DNA of 64,000 nucleotides, from assembly GCA_947359465.1 (NCBI GenBank), contig OX375880.1, forward strand, positions 22,892,714-22,956,713, in the 5' to 3' direction. Positions 35,238 through 47,245 of this stretch are shown here, one piece after another (positions within the stretch are counted from its first letter, which is position 1; each line of letters opens with the position of its first letter). The notes below the pieces were generated by a model. That model ran no database searches. It was not told where the DNA came from and was given only the letters and a program-made list of their open reading frames with translations. The DNA comes from Metellina segmentata (taxonomy: Eukaryota > Arthropoda > Arachnida > Araneae > Tetragnathidae). The position numbers and the translations under genes are program-made.

Positions 35238-36049
35238 TAGTGATGCGACATCGACAGCAAAACATCGATGCTAAAAATTAAAACAACGATGTTGATAATA
35301 CATCGCCCCCAAAACATCGATGTTTTTAAAATTCAGCGTATTTAAACTTTTTTCACCCTTTTCTTAAAACTGGTTTAGCAACTAGTAATGCTGAATCGGC
35401 AGCAAAATATCGATGTTTTTAAAATTCAGTGTATTTAAACTTTTCCCCTCCATTTCTTAAAACTGGTTTAGCAACTAGTGATGCTACATCGACAGCAAAA
35501 CATCGATGTTTTTAAAATTCAGTGTATTTAAACTCCTTCCCCCCTCATTTCTTACAACTGTTTTAGCAACAAGTGATGCTACATCGTTTGCAAAACATCG
35601 ATGTTATGAAACTTCGATGTTAAAAATTAAAACATCAATATTGACAATACATCGCACCAAAACCATCGATGTTTTTAAAATTCAGTGTATTTAAACTTTT
35701 TCCCCCATTTCTTAAAACTGGTATAGAAACTGGTGATGCGACATCGGCTCCAATACATCGATGTTTTTTTATAAAACATCAATGTTTTGAAAACATCGAC
35801 ATCGATGTCGCATCCCTACTTTTCAGACCCTTCACCCTTGGTCACTTTGATCTAAAAGTATGTTCAATATGCTGATTATGAAAATTATGCTACTTGGTTA
35901 TTTTTTAAATTTTTATAACGGTACTTGTTTTATTTAAAAATAAAACATCGAAAAGTATAAAAATCGATGTTACAAAAACATCGACTCAAATACATCGATG
36001 TTAAAAACATCGATGTTTTGAAAACATCGACATCGATGTCGCATCCCTA
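35238..36049 (-). mobile_element. hAT-like element built of CATCGATG repeats, copy 1
   Basis: The ends are TAGTGATGCGACATCG (left) and, inverted, TAGGGATGCGACATCGATGT (right). The 8-bp duplication ATAAGAAA lies at 35230-35237 and 36050-36057. Eight-bp duplications and TAGGGATG-type ends indicate the hAT superfamily. The interior is a series of segments separated by the palindrome CATCGATG (or single-base variants) joined to TTTT or AAAA, with recurring TTAAAACTGGTTTAG blocks. A second copy of the right-type terminus lies inside at about 35805-35817. No transposase is present. Short ORFs across it are repeat artefacts. Confidence 0.85.
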
Positions 36050-36057
36050 ATAAGAAA

Positions 36058-36863
36058 AAACTCGGTGTCTTAAAACCTTTACACACTGCTTGAATCCAGA
36101 ATGTTTCGCTTCAATGTAGCCGAATCCATATTAGTCAGTTTCCACTAGAATCAGATTGGTTTGGATTCTGTTGGCGTGAAGGACCCTACAGGTACAGCTA
36201 TAATAATTTGACTTGCGGGTCGAAATAAATAAGACGACAATAGATTAGTTTCCAAAACATTAGAACAAAATACTTCCAATACTTTTATTCCATAGGTAAT
36301 GTGTAGTGACATTGGAAATTATTAGAAACGAATATCCTAGGGATAGTACATCATGACTTCCCTAAAATACAAGAAGAGATTTTGAATAAAACTTTTGAAT
36401 TGTTTAAAATTGTTAAATTTAACTTATTTATAAATTACAGCGCGTTTTACTCTGAATTCTACACTGTAAGCTTTCCCATTAATATACGGAATTTGAACAT
36501 CCTGTGGAATGTATGTGATATCCAGTTTAATGTGTGCATCGATAACGCTTGGGTTTCATAGCGAGAGAGTATTGATATTATAAATCATTAATAATTCGGT
36601 GGTGTGCATGGTGGTCACTATCTACATAGCACTTCATTGATAAGTCCATAACTTGTGTTGCTTTGGTACAAAGATAGAAAAGGGAATCGACGCGTTTTCT
36701 GCTATTATCTACTCAAACCTGGCAGTCTATTGAAGCATCTTTATATCTTTTTCATTTATTTTTAACAGCTGATCATGATTATTGATACATTTGACGAAAT
36801 TCATGGATCCGTTTTGCTTTTACATAGCCTCTATGCAGGAATATTTATTTACACTTTGCAATA
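36058..36863. other. Unassigned AT-rich stretch
   Basis: No gene or repeat family was recognised between the two hAT-like elements. Confidence 0.4.
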
Positions 36864-36871
36864 GTTTAAAT

Positions 36872-37424
36872 CAGGCCTCGAAATAGATTTTTTAAAACAG
36901 GTGCACAGGGTGCACCTAAGTTTTTAAATTAGGTGCACAGGTTATATGTTAGGTGCACATTTAAAAAGAAAACGTAATATAAGAGTATTAATGTAATGTT
37001 AACTACTGTATTAGTTGGGTATGTTTATATAGGTTCGTAGTAGATAGTAAATAAAAGATATTTAAACATATCGAAATTCTACGCCACACGGCTGTCGCGA
37101 CAGTCGCTTCAACAGAGCCATCTGGAAAATGTTTCGATCATCGGAAAGTTCTGGTAGCAGTTACACAAGTAAACCTTCCTCCTGTATAAACCCGTTACGG
37201 CTCAGCGATTTTGTTTTCGCTTAGTGTGTATTTAGGAATTTTAATTACGTTCCTTTAGAGCGAGAGATGTCGATAGTAATATTTTATTCAAATATCAAAA
37301 CAACATAAAACACGTTCTCCCTCCCTTTTACTTAACGTTAGGTGCACTGTGCACCTAGTGGGAAAAAATTAGGTGCACAGTTTTATTTTCATGTGCATAG
37401 TGCACCCGTGTATTTCGAGCCCTG
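36872..37424. mobile_element. hAT MITE with 8-bp duplication and GGTGCAC repeats
   Basis: The left end CAGGCCTCGAAATA and inverted right end CAGGGCTCGAAATA are flanked by the perfect 8-bp duplication GTTTAAAT (36864-36871 and 37425-37432). Subterminal regions repeat AGGTGCACAG or GTGCAC several times at both ends, like the transposase-binding repeats of hAT elements. The interior is non-coding. Confidence 0.9.
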
Positions 37425-37648
37425 GTTTAAATTATGATATTGTAAATTAGTGTAATTTTAATATGCAGAGACTATTGTAATGTCATTCTTTTTTTTCTAT
37501 TATAAAAAAAAATTTGCGATTTTTTACAAGTTTATTCGCTTTGTGATTGGTGATAGCGAGTCACGTGATAGCGAGTCCTGTGGTTCAACGGGCTAATGAA
37601 TTTGGAAAACGCTCAGCGATATAAACACAGTTATATTTTTTAAATTCA

Positions 37649-39230
37649 TCTATATAAATAAGAATGGAGTGTTTGTTTGTACATTCAATATTTTCGACCC
37701 ATTTCAAGTTTTCTATCCGTTTTGGACCCTTCTGATGCCTAAGCCGCCTTTTTCTCGTTTGGTGTCTGTCTGTCTGTCTGTCCGTCTGTCTGTCTGTCTG
37801 TATGTTGTGCCCTATACACGTCCACGCGGTTTAAGATATTTTCATGGAAATTTGCATACAGTGAGTACTTATCTTCATTTAGTGACTGGCATTGGTTGCG
37901 AAAGTCTGTCTGTCCGTCTTTCTGTTCTATGCTCGATTTTGTGTTTGTGTGTTTGTGTAGACATCACATGAATTGTATTCCAGATATTTGATTACAATCT
38001 GTTTTATTTTATACATTATTTATCAGTGTAGGGAATGCAATATTAAACATTTTTTTATTGTTATATTTAGATGAGTTTCATGCTAAAACACCTGAGTAAG
38101 TATACTTAAATCAGCCACAATTTGATAGTTTTCGAAAAATTGGAATGTAGTTTGAGTATTACGATTACTTTCATTTGCTTTACCAGTAATGCTGAAAACC
38201 AATTATTTTTCAAAAAAAAATTTTATGGTGAAATTTTAGCTTTGATACTTTATTTATTTCGAGTCTTATTTTTATTCTTTGCGCAATGAAAACGAATTCC
38301 GAATATTTGGAACAGACGATATTTTTCAACCAAACGAGAATGAACAAGATCGCGCGAGCAGTGATATTTACTCTGGTTCTTTCGCTCTGAATTAATTTCA
38401 CATTTCTAAATTTTGTGCACTTTTAGTTGTAAGTTGTGGCAACTGTGCGAGATCAAGAGATAAAATTGAATGACAAATTAATATCTTTAGAACAATTTTT
38501 TACGACATCTTTTATTTTGTTTTATTTCGCTGTTTCCTGTTTTAAATATTTATTATTTTAATAAATGTGTTTTCCTTCTCATCACACGCAACAGCACCAC
38601 AAAGTATTAGACTTAAAAATGTTAGGTCAGTATAAATTTTCAGTAAATTTTAAGTGTAGTTATGTCATTATTGAAAGAATAATGCCGTTATTTAAAGAAT
38701 AATGCCGTTATTGAAAGAATAGTAATGTTTAAAAATCCAAACTAGAACTTTTTCCAACATTAAAAAATTCGTTGTCATAATGACAGGAGAAGATTGCAAA
38801 ATTTCACAATGTCGCATACCGGAGGCAAGAGTGCCACAAGTAAAAAAATATTGTTTTGTTGACTATGAGTGCGAGAGCACTCGCCGTAAATCGTAATTTT
38901 AATTAATTGAGTTGAACATGAAAAGAACTTAAGAAAGGGAATTCCAAATCTTCCTATAAATCGTCTTTTATAGTAGTAACCTTAGTATCACCTTTCGTCA
39001 TTTTGTAGCATTGCCATACAGCAATTGTGCGATGTATGTGAAATGTATTACATGAATGGATATGCATGTGTAGGATTTGTGTCCAAAGTAAGTTGTAGAA
39101 AATATAAAGTGGCGAAAGGTGTTAAAATAAATTTTTTTTCTACAAAAAACGTTAGTCATTATATATTTTGATTATCTCTTCAATCTAGAGTAAACCAATT
39201 CAAACCGAGTAAGGTCGGGTATTTTGCTAG
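37649..39230 (+). mobile_element. Non-autonomous Helitron, family 1, copy A
   Basis: The element starts TCTATATAAATAAGAATGG at 37649, preceded by A, and ends GGTATTTTGCTAG at 39230, followed by T. A short stem (CCGA...TCGG) precedes the terminus. Near the 5' end lies a (CTGT)n tract (about 37765-37803), a frequent feature of arthropod Helitrons. A 20-bp motif (ATTGAAAGAATAATGCCGTT) occurs about three times near 38670-38730. No Rep/helicase coding sequence is present. Confidence 0.85.
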
Positions 39231-39564
39231 TTTATTCATAAAATTTGAGAGCACGCGCTAGAGAGTTTGCAATGTTTTCGAGAAAAACCGGCCCATTCGG
39301 TCGCCGTTTCCATAGCAACAGTCGAATATGAAAATATTAAGAAGTACTATTACAACAAACAACACGGAGAAGCTAGAACATTTAAAATTATGATGAGATT
39401 TCCTCTGAATTTTAACAATTTGTTGTGCTAAAATATTTCCTTTTTTTTATGTGGAAACGAGATGTTTTGTTCTTGACATTTTAAGAAACATTTGTTTTTA
39501 TTTACACTACATTTCCGTGTATGAGCCGATAATTTTTGGAACGTTTTCTAAAGCTAAAGTACTG

Positions 39565-39845
39565 GGGTCTGCTTATATACTAATCCGCATATCTCGCAAA
39601 AAAGTTGGCAATTTTCCGTTACTCAGGCGCCGGCGATTAATATCGCAATAGGAAGGGAACCTTCAATTAATGCCGTAATAGAGGTCTGGGTTCAATCCAG
39701 CAGCGATCCATAGGGGGATGGATTATGAAGCAATCCCCTCCCCCTCATTGTTGAAAAGTATAGTTCGCAAAGCGAACAAAATATGATTGCGTAGCAATCA
39801 TCGGGCGTTGACGAGCGACAGCGAGCATTAGGCAGAGCCCACTAG
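39565..39845 (+). mobile_element. Diverged Helitron family 2 3' region
   Basis: The stretch ends in CCCACTAG at 39845, followed by T. The 3' portion preserves the family 2 hairpins: GTTCGC AAA GCGAAC, ATGATTGC GTA GCAATCAT and a GAGCGACAGCGAGC run, in the same order as copies C, D and E but with altered loops and paired changes in the stems. The 5' end is not clear. Confidence 0.6.
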
Positions 39846-39915
39846 TTTATTAAATAAACAATTTATTCAGGTTATTGATTAATTTAATTTTCTATTCAAT
39901 TATTGATTCAAGTAG

Positions 39916-40165
39916 GTAAGTAAGTAAATGAATTTATGTTGCACTGGAGCAAAACAACGGGTTATTGGGGACGCTTCGGGATCAATTCTAAAGGGAAAGA
40001 TCCAAGGACAGCTCAAAATATTGACCCACGGTCTGATGACGAGGTCAGCACTTGAGCTGTAACTTCACTCTCAAAACTTCCAAACCACGCTAACGTAAAA
40101 ATATTTGAGGCCAGATTTAAAGTGTACCAGCTCCCATGTACGCGACTGTCTTTTGATTGAATAAA
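39916..40165 (-). mobile_element. SINE copy (ATTACC family), diverged
   Basis: The stretch contains CACTGGAGCAAAACAACGGG, a GGGATCAATTCTAAAGGG segment, TCTGATGACGAGGTC and a CTTCCAAACCACGC run, all family body phrases in minus orientation. The head near 40150 is degraded. Confidence 0.7.
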
Positions 40166-40220
40166 AAAAAAGAGCACATGATGGATGGTTATTTAAAGCG
40201 AAATAGGTACAAAGTAAGTT

Positions 40221-40271
40221 ACACATCGTAAGTGGATGACAGCGTCATTCCGTCATCCACTTACGATGTGT
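40221..40271. repeat. Perfect 20-bp inverted repeat with 11-base loop
   Basis: The arm ACACATCGTAAGTGGATGAC (40221-40240) is perfectly complemented at 40252-40271. No related copy or element boundary was recognised around it. Confidence 0.9.
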
Positions 40272-40954
40272 CTCCTTGGAAATCAGAACAGTTGGTATGG
40301 CGCATGCCCCTTTCGCACAACTATTAGTCTCTCATCTGAATATTTCCACAATATTAAAAAAACTAGTTTAATATTTTCATTTCTCGAGAGGGATACCCGA
40401 AAAATGTCTTATCTTAAAAATAAACACGCAGAGCATAAGTTTCGAAAACTGTTCAATTTAAATCATCTTTCTTTGTGCTCTTCCAAAACACCATATCGAA
40501 TTCATATCACGTGATTAAAAGCAAAATAGCACACAATTCAACTTCTATTAGACATTTTTGGAACTGCCGTGGATACTCATAGGAAAATATCAAAACTCAA
40601 AAACGAGTGAAAAAATAAATGTGTTTTCACTTTAAAACAATGCTTCCTATTTATTCGCGATAGCCATACATGGAAATCAGGACACATAAAAATGGCTTGT
40701 TATCTATTAAATTGATAAACTGCCAGAACGAGCAAAAACGAAATGGGCATAATGGAAATATTTTTTGTCAACCCCTATATCATATTAACTGGCAATAATT
40801 CAATTTCGAAAAACATTCCATTGGTTATCAATGGAGAATTCGAATTGTTAGGTCAGCCATAAAATCAAATGTTTCCTTTCGTTATGTAGTAGAGTGTGAT
40901 ACCAAATTCAAATACACGCCCTTTTGAAGAGCTTTGTTGTTAAAATAAGATGTA

Positions 40955-41140
40955 AATGGGTAGGTAGGGGATAGAATTAATGTCACACTGGAGCAACACA
41001 GCTTTGCTGTTGGCGACGGTCCGGTATAAGTCCCGAATACGAGACACCTCGACATTTTGAACCACAAGATCAACACCAGAGATGACACACCTACTTCCAA
41101 ACTTCTACACCACTCCAAAGGACATTTGAGGCCACGACAT
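40955..41140 (-). mobile_element. Truncated SINE copy next to the Tc1 relic
   Basis: Family body phrases occur in minus orientation (CACTGGAGCAACACAGC, GGCGACGGTCCGG, TTGAACCACAAG, CTTCTACACCACTCC, GGCCACGACA). The copy stops abruptly at the boundary with the Tc1 relic near 41140, and the head is missing. Confidence 0.75.
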
Positions 41141-41925
41141 ACACTATCTTACAATAATGGACCAGATGACAGCGGATTTGCATAAAATCAGACTACTTTG
41201 GGGGTGTTTTTCGTGGTATGGCCTGTGAACTTCGCGTGTTGTTCCTGGTCAATTGAACGCCGACGCCCACATGAACATTTTGGACATTCAGGTTCTTCCT
41301 ACGCTCTGGCAATTTTATGGAACGGACGAATGTTACTTCTAGGACGACAATTCTCCATGTCATGTTGCAGTCTTCGTCAAACAGTGGTATCAATATATGG
41401 ATGTAAAACGTCTACCCTGGCCTGCGTAGAGTCCCGATCTAAACCCTATAGAACATATATGAGACGAGTTAGAGCGACGCTTACGGACCAGGTAACCACG
41501 TGCGAAATCTACAGCTGAGCTGGCGATATTTTTGCTGCAGGAATGGACACAAATACCCATAGTTGCGTATCAAAACCTTGTTGAAAGTATGCCCAGAAGG
41601 TTTTTTTTAACATATGACCGTAGTGGAATTCAATCCATATACACTGCAATGGTCGGAAGTGATGGCCATTTGTGAAGGAGCACCCAATGGGTGGCCATTA
41701 TTGCTCCCTTAACATTGACAGCACAATTTTATATCCATGGCCTGACCCCGAATTCGAACCGGGAACCTTCTGATGCAGAGTCCAACGCCTTAACCACTAG
41801 ACCGGTTGGTCGACATGCGACATGCCCAGAAGGGTTGATAGTGTAATTGCAGCACGTGGGGGACCACCCTCCTATTAAAGCATGTATTCTTTTCTTATAC
41901 TATCACATCTTGCTGTCCTGTTCAT
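41141..41925 (+). pseudogene. Tc1-like transposase relic (DD34E), copy 1, split by a SINE
   Basis: The DNA is homologous to the relics at 62190 and 54512-55015, covering the segment that encodes a WGCFSWYGLGP-like motif, the catalytic QDDNAPCH region and SPDLNPIEH. Here a TAG replaces sense just before the second catalytic Asp, and frameshifts follow. Sequence stops at 41599 in ATGCCCAGAAG and resumes at 41822 after a 222-bp SINE. The first catalytic Asp and DNA-binding region are absent. Confidence 0.8.
41600..41821 (-). mobile_element. SINE with type I head and a different body, inserted in the Tc1 relic
   Basis: The minus strand has a head with GGTCTAGTGGTTAAGGCG (A-box region) and CCCGGTTCGAATTCGGGG (B-box), then a body unrelated to the common SINE, and an A-rich end seen as eight T at 41601-41608. 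The 11-bp duplication ATGCCCAGAAG lies at 41589-41599 and 41822-41832. It is dated as younger than the Tc1 relic. Confidence 0.9.
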
Positions 41926-43005
41926 TATTGTAAGGTAGTGTACGTAACATGCATCAGCCCAAAGTACAGGACGGTCTATGGTTGTATATAGTTTCGAGCT
42001 CACAACTCTTCGGTTACACTCCCAAACGGAATACCACGTCCTCAAGCAAATGGAACACCACGTCCTCAAGCTAAAACGAGATAGGCATCGTGGAAATGTA
42101 ATTCGATAACCTCCACATCATGCTTGATTCATATCAACTGGCATTAATTTGATTTTTAAGAACATTTCAATGATTGTAATGGATAATTTTAATGGTTATC
42201 AATCGTTAGTTAAGCCATAAAATAAAATGTTTCCTTTCATTAAGTAGTATAATGCGATACAGGTACAACATCGTACCCTTTTCAAGAGTTTTATTAAATT
42301 GTGAAATGGAAATGGGAAACGTTCGCAAATATTTAACTCGCCATTCCTTTAATCCAATCAAGCAATCTAAGGCACTAGTAGATCCAATGAGATGAGAACT
42401 AGTGGAAATTGCAATTTCAGTCATTGACCTTTTAAAGTAATGGAATACAGCGTGTTGGCTACGTGATCACGAAAACAATTTCACGAGGACTTTCGTATTT
42501 CCGAGTACATCGAAATCTAAAACAGTTTTTCTGTCGGGCATTTTTTTGACTTAAGTTACTCGCAGAAGAAACCAATCTAAAAGGTTGGGAAAAGTACAAG
42601 CAGATTACAAGAAAGAAAAACTTTCAAGGAACGATGAACCGCATACCATAGAGTGATGAAAGGTTATTTTTTAATAAAAATAGTTTATATAAATGTAAGG
42701 GGTAAAGAAAATTATCTCGCCTGCTTCGTGTAAAGCATTTTGCTATGATTGGATTCTTGTTTTTACGCAATAACCAGATGAAGAAAACAATAGTTTAAAG
42801 GAGAACATGGAATACATTAAATTTTGTACTGGTGAAAATTGCTCCACATTCGCGTGTATGTTAAATTATTGTAGTATTTGAATGCTGATACACAAGTTAA
42901 AATATTCTCGTTAAAACGTAACCTTTTGAGAATTGTAAATAAATTGATTTATGACTGATAAAGTCGGAAGTATTTTAAAGTAGTAAATTATTTATCTTAC
43001 TTTAT
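41926..43005. other. Mixed stretch, partly possible transposon debris
   Basis: At 41926-41990, inverted, there is similarity to the 5' segment of the Tc1-like relics (the complement of a TACACTA...TACAATAATG run), so part of this may be a rearranged element. The rest, to about 43005, is AT-rich with no recognised feature. Confidence 0.35.
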
Positions 43006-43009
43006 TTTA

Positions 43010-43260
43010 ATGTTCAACCGACTAACTAATCGAACATTTACATCATGGAACTCAACAAGGGCATATTTGAGAACCACTTTGCGTTTCCCTGATGCACTAC
43101 TGGACATGACGGGTTCACGTTGGAGAGATCTCACATTACATAGGCTCAAACCATTCATACATTGGCCCCGAAAAACATTCATGCCTTACCCCCAGATTCT
43201 AACTAGTCACCTTTCGAGCCAGAAGTCTATAACTTGACCACTTGACCAATTGATCGGCTT
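43010..43260 (-). mobile_element. Old SINE with tRNA-like head, body of another family
   Basis: The minus strand begins GCCGATCAATTGGTCAAGTG (head like type I) and continues through a weak B-box (TAGAATCTGGG) into a body without the common SINE phrases. It is diverged. Confidence 0.45.
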
Positions 43261-43264
43261 ATTT

Positions 43265-44530
43265 TTTTTACCTTACTACTTAGCTGAAACGACGAAATAA
43301 AGATTACTTTCTATATAATGAATAGTAATCGCTTGAAGAAAAAGGCATTGCTTGCTTTGCATGTATGTTTCTAATCATAGGTTTTCAATATCAGAAGCGA
43401 ATTCAAACATTTTAGAAACCAATACTTTCAAATCTTTTTAGGATTAACTTTTTACACCAGGACTTGGAACTCCTCATTCGATAAAGTATTTACATTTTAC
43501 AATTGAAAATACATATTTGAAAAATTTGTGTATGTATATCCAGACATATGCTCCTCACATTCAACTAAAACTACTTCTCTATTTCATCAATTCTTGCTGT
43601 GCCATTGGGATACAAAAATTGATTTGTTGTGAGCTTCAATTCCTGATAATGTTAGGTTATAGAAATAGAAAATACATTTTGCTTAAAATTTATCTAAAAA
43701 GTTTATATTCGTGGTTTTATATCATAATAGTGGTGCTCTCTTGGTTTTACTTTAAAAATAGATTAGTGTTAACTCACAGGGATTAACAGCTCAGTTTCCT
43801 CACAGCTTGTATAAAAGTATACAAGTACACAAATAACCAATGAATTAGTGTTATAAGTTATCCAAATTTTATTTTTTTCACGTCCAAGTTGAGTTGCATG
43901 TTTTGTAGTGGTTCAAGTTCTCCCCATTTGGTTCAAGTGAGGAGAGAGATGAACTTCGATATGGAAATAAGGCTAATTTATTTTCAATGAAGGGGGAATA
44001 TAATTTAATTTAATTTTGTCTTATGGCGGCGGAAAGAGGTAAAAAAATTCACAAGTATAGATCTTCACAGTTATACAAGTACAAATCTTGAAATATATTT
44101 CCAAATTGTCCAAGAGAATCGATGTTGCAGATTTGGAAAAATTTCTTCATACCCCCTCACAAATAAATAAGATACGGTCCGTTTCTACGGCAATAGAAAG
44201 GGACTTTGTGTAGACGCTGTAGACAGACGATACATAGCAGAATGGTTCAGTGTTCTCTTACGGTATTACGGAGGTATTACTACTTTTGAAATCTATCATT
44301 TTAACAATCATAATCATAAAAACAAAATAGAAAGTTACTGAATTCTTAATAAGAACGGCAGAATAGAGCAATTAGTTTCCAAATTTAATATGACATGCCA
44401 GTATAAATGTTTTATTAAATCTAAAAGTACATTGATTCTTGGTGTCATTAGCTCTTCCTTACGACATACCACGGAAGATTTAAAATTTATTCAACGATCC
44501 AATTCATATTTTCTTAAATTCCTTCTTTGA
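43265..44530. other. AT-rich non-coding stretch
   Basis: Only AT-rich ORFs without motifs were seen (for example 43517-43786). Confidence 0.4.
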
Positions 44531-44539
44531 GCCATAGTA

Positions 44540-44830
44540 ACCATGTTGGAAGACTAGCGGATAAGTAATCGGAAGGTTGCGAGTTCAAAACTAGATCGAA
44601 CCAAAGACTGTCGTATACATGGGGAATGGTGCCGTTAAATCTGCCGTCCTCACTTTGGTATCGTGTGGACGTTTGGAGAGTAGGATGCTATCTCAGGTGC
44701 TGATCGGGACATCTGAACATGGTTTGAAATTACGATGTGTTGTCCTCGGATCTTTTCCTCGGGGAATGATACCGAACCGTCGCCAATAGCTCAGTGTAGT
44801 GCTACAGTAAGAGGTTAACTTAACTACCTT
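44540..44830 (+). mobile_element. SINE copy with type II head
   Basis: A head with GGAAGGTTGCGAGTTC near 44570 is followed by body phrases (GTTAAATCTGCCGTCC, GTTTGGAGAGTAGGATGC, ATGTGTTGTCCTCGGATC, TTGCTACAGTAAG-like end). It is diverged but full length. Confidence 0.75.
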
Positions 44831-44869
44831 CCATTCCTTCAGTCAATTTCTGTTGTTGTTGTTTTTCAT

Positions 44870-45262
44870 GCCTACACTGGCAGACCAAAGGAGTGCCAGG
44901 CCTGTCGAAGACGGCAAGACGCGAGGGGGGTGCACCTTTCCATGCAAGTGAGCCCCATTGGGAAGAAGTCCGACTTAGCTCGAATTTTTTTAGCCAACAG
45001 ATGGCAGCACGTCTCGTTTTTACGGAGAGGTCACATTTTCACGACATTCAATCATACTCAGGCACACGGTTGTTATTTTGAGCAAACCAGAGACCAACTA
45101 ATCGCTGGTTCGGCACCCCCAGATGTATTGATTTATTATAGGAACACGGAGGACTTTGTGACCACGACAGATTTTTCGTGCACCAGTCACATTTAGCTGG
45201 GCTAGAACTAATGATCAGTCAGTAACGAGCTCGATGCCCCACCGACCAGGCCACCCGGCCCT
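44870..45262 (-). mobile_element. Probable further SINE or short retroelement copy
   Basis: The right end, read on the minus strand, is GGGTGGCCTGGTCGGTGGGG followed by CATCGAGCTCGTTACTG, which resembles a degenerate tRNA-type head (GGCCTGGTCGGTGG). The rest is GC-richer than the surroundings and carries GTGACCACGACAGA. The family is not clear, and ORFs across it are not coding-like. Confidence 0.4.
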
Positions 45263-45769
45263 TAGTCAATTTATTTTCTCGAGAAACAGAAACTCGCTTA
45301 AAACCTCACCATTCCACTGATCGCATTCACCTCACAGGATTATGCAGATTGCCGTTCAATTATTCTTCCGCTGTTCAATCCGGCCACGTAGTACACCCTG
45401 AGAATTCACGCTGTTCATCAGGACTAAGGGATTTTACGGGGCGATATCATTGAATTAAACTCTGGCACTTCTGATTCATTCAGCCGCTTCTCGTGTATTA
45501 CTAACGGTCTGGCTGGCAGTGTATCAAATCTAATATTCTTAATAAGCTTTATTAATGGTTCTGCACCAGTAGATAAATTGTTGGGCTGCTCCAGACTTCA
45601 GTTTCATCTAATAAAGTCAGTGATGCCATTAATTATTACACTACGGGAACTCAATTTATGGTGTTTTAGCTCTGTTGGTATTGAAACTATCGCCCGCTGT
45701 TAAAATATATTATCTGATCTCCGTTTGGTATATCATCGTTTATATTTATGGCCATTTTGGGTCTGCGGG

Positions 45770-46255
45770 AGCCCAGAAGTGTATAAACGACCAGAGGGTT
45801 ATGAGTTCGAAACTAGGTCCAACCTAAGACCGTCGGGACTGGTTATGTTAAATATGTCGTGGCTTCAAATATCCATACGTTGGTGTGGTGTGAGGCGTTG
45901 ACTTTGTCGTCTGATGGTTGAAAATTGCGAGGTGCTCACCTCATCATCTGAGCATGATGAAAAATTACGAGGTGAAACGAAATGAGATCTTTCCCTTTGG
46001 AACTGATCGCGGATCAACCAAAGACCGTCGTGTACGTGGAGGCTATGGCACGTTAAATATGTCATTGTCTCAAATGTTTTCATGTTGGCCTGGTGAGGAA
46101 GTTTAGAGAGTGAGGTACAAGCTCAGGTTTTTCTTCGTCATTGGACATGGGTTCGAAACCAAGAGGTGTTGTCTTCGGATCTTTCCCTTCGGAATCGATC
46201 CTGCATCATTGCAAATAGACCGTTGCGTTTCGCCAGTGCGATGTTAATTTAGCTA
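45770..46255 (+). mobile_element. SINE dimer (two partial bodies in tandem)
   Basis: The first unit has a type II head (GGGTTATGAGTTCGAAAC) and body to about 45965. A second body then restarts (GACCGTCGTGTACGTGG, AGGCTATGGCACGTTAAATA) and runs through GTGTTGTCTTCGGATC to a normal 3' end at about 46250. Both halves are diverged. Confidence 0.65.
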
Positions 46256-47245
46256 CTTATGGCCATTTAGTGCCTCGTTATCACATTTTTTACTTGAACT
46301 TGAGAATACAACAATGAAAAAATTGTGATTCGACTTCTGAAAATTAATCCAGTGTGATCTCGTGATATATACTGACTTTCAATCTCACATAAGAATTAAC
46401 CAGTTTCTTGATCCAACACCAAGTAGTTTTTTTAAATTAACTCAAACAGCTTTTGGTAATTATTCTTTCTTGATACTCCCCTCTAGAAGATTTTCATACA
46501 ATTCTGCGACAATTACTGGATGAGCGACAAAAATTGAGCCAAATTTTGGGCACTAGTAACATTTTTTCCATTGTAATTTGATTTTATAAATAATATCCAT
46601 TCGTTTGTATTCTATTTAAAAAGTACAAGCTTTGGCATTGCTTCAAGAATGGTGTTTCAGTAAATGCAAAGACCTGCAGATAAATAATTCCATTACTCGG
46701 TATCTCATTGTGATGTATGTTGGGTTCAATCCTAAGTCTAAATCCCAAAATCATACCCAAATCTTTAGAAATACAGATACTTCACAAAATCTCGTTATCT
46801 ATTCCGAATAGAGAGGGCTGAAATTATTCCGCACAATAGGCTTCTCGCCAATGTCATTTCCATTTTTAATGATTTCAACATCGTATTCAGATGAATATTA
46901 TTCAAGAACTTCGGGGCATGACTAATTGACGCATCTGGCTATTGAAGAGCAAAGAGAATGGATTACTCAACAACTGGTTAGATAATGTGCTACCCTTTCA
47001 CAGTAACGTTTGTAACTTTACTGTTTACACTACATCGTGATTATAAGAGGTACTGAAATTTATATATTGTCGTAGACTATCATACACAGAATTATGCTAT
47101 ACGTTTTCTGCAGGTCTGGTCTACCCTCCAAGATAGTTTATCTTGAACATCGAGTTTCACTTAAAAACATATTAGCCTTTCCTAATAAAGTACGTCAAAT
47201 TCCAAATTTACTTCACTTCCTTGTATTTACCTTATGTATCCTGGG
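46256..47245. other. Unassigned stretch
   Basis: No gene, element terminus or tandem repeat was recognised. Confidence 0.4.

Noticed and set aside
34800..36060. CRISPR-like pattern (short repeats with spacers) in the CATCGATG region
   Set aside because: Spacing is irregular, the host is eukaryotic, and the array is bounded by TIRs and an 8-bp duplication, so it is a transposon.
41755..41815. Possible true tRNA gene on the minus strand
   Set aside because: It has A- and B-box sequences but is the head of a SINE with an A-rich tail and an 11-bp target duplication. Cloverleaf pairing is not evident.
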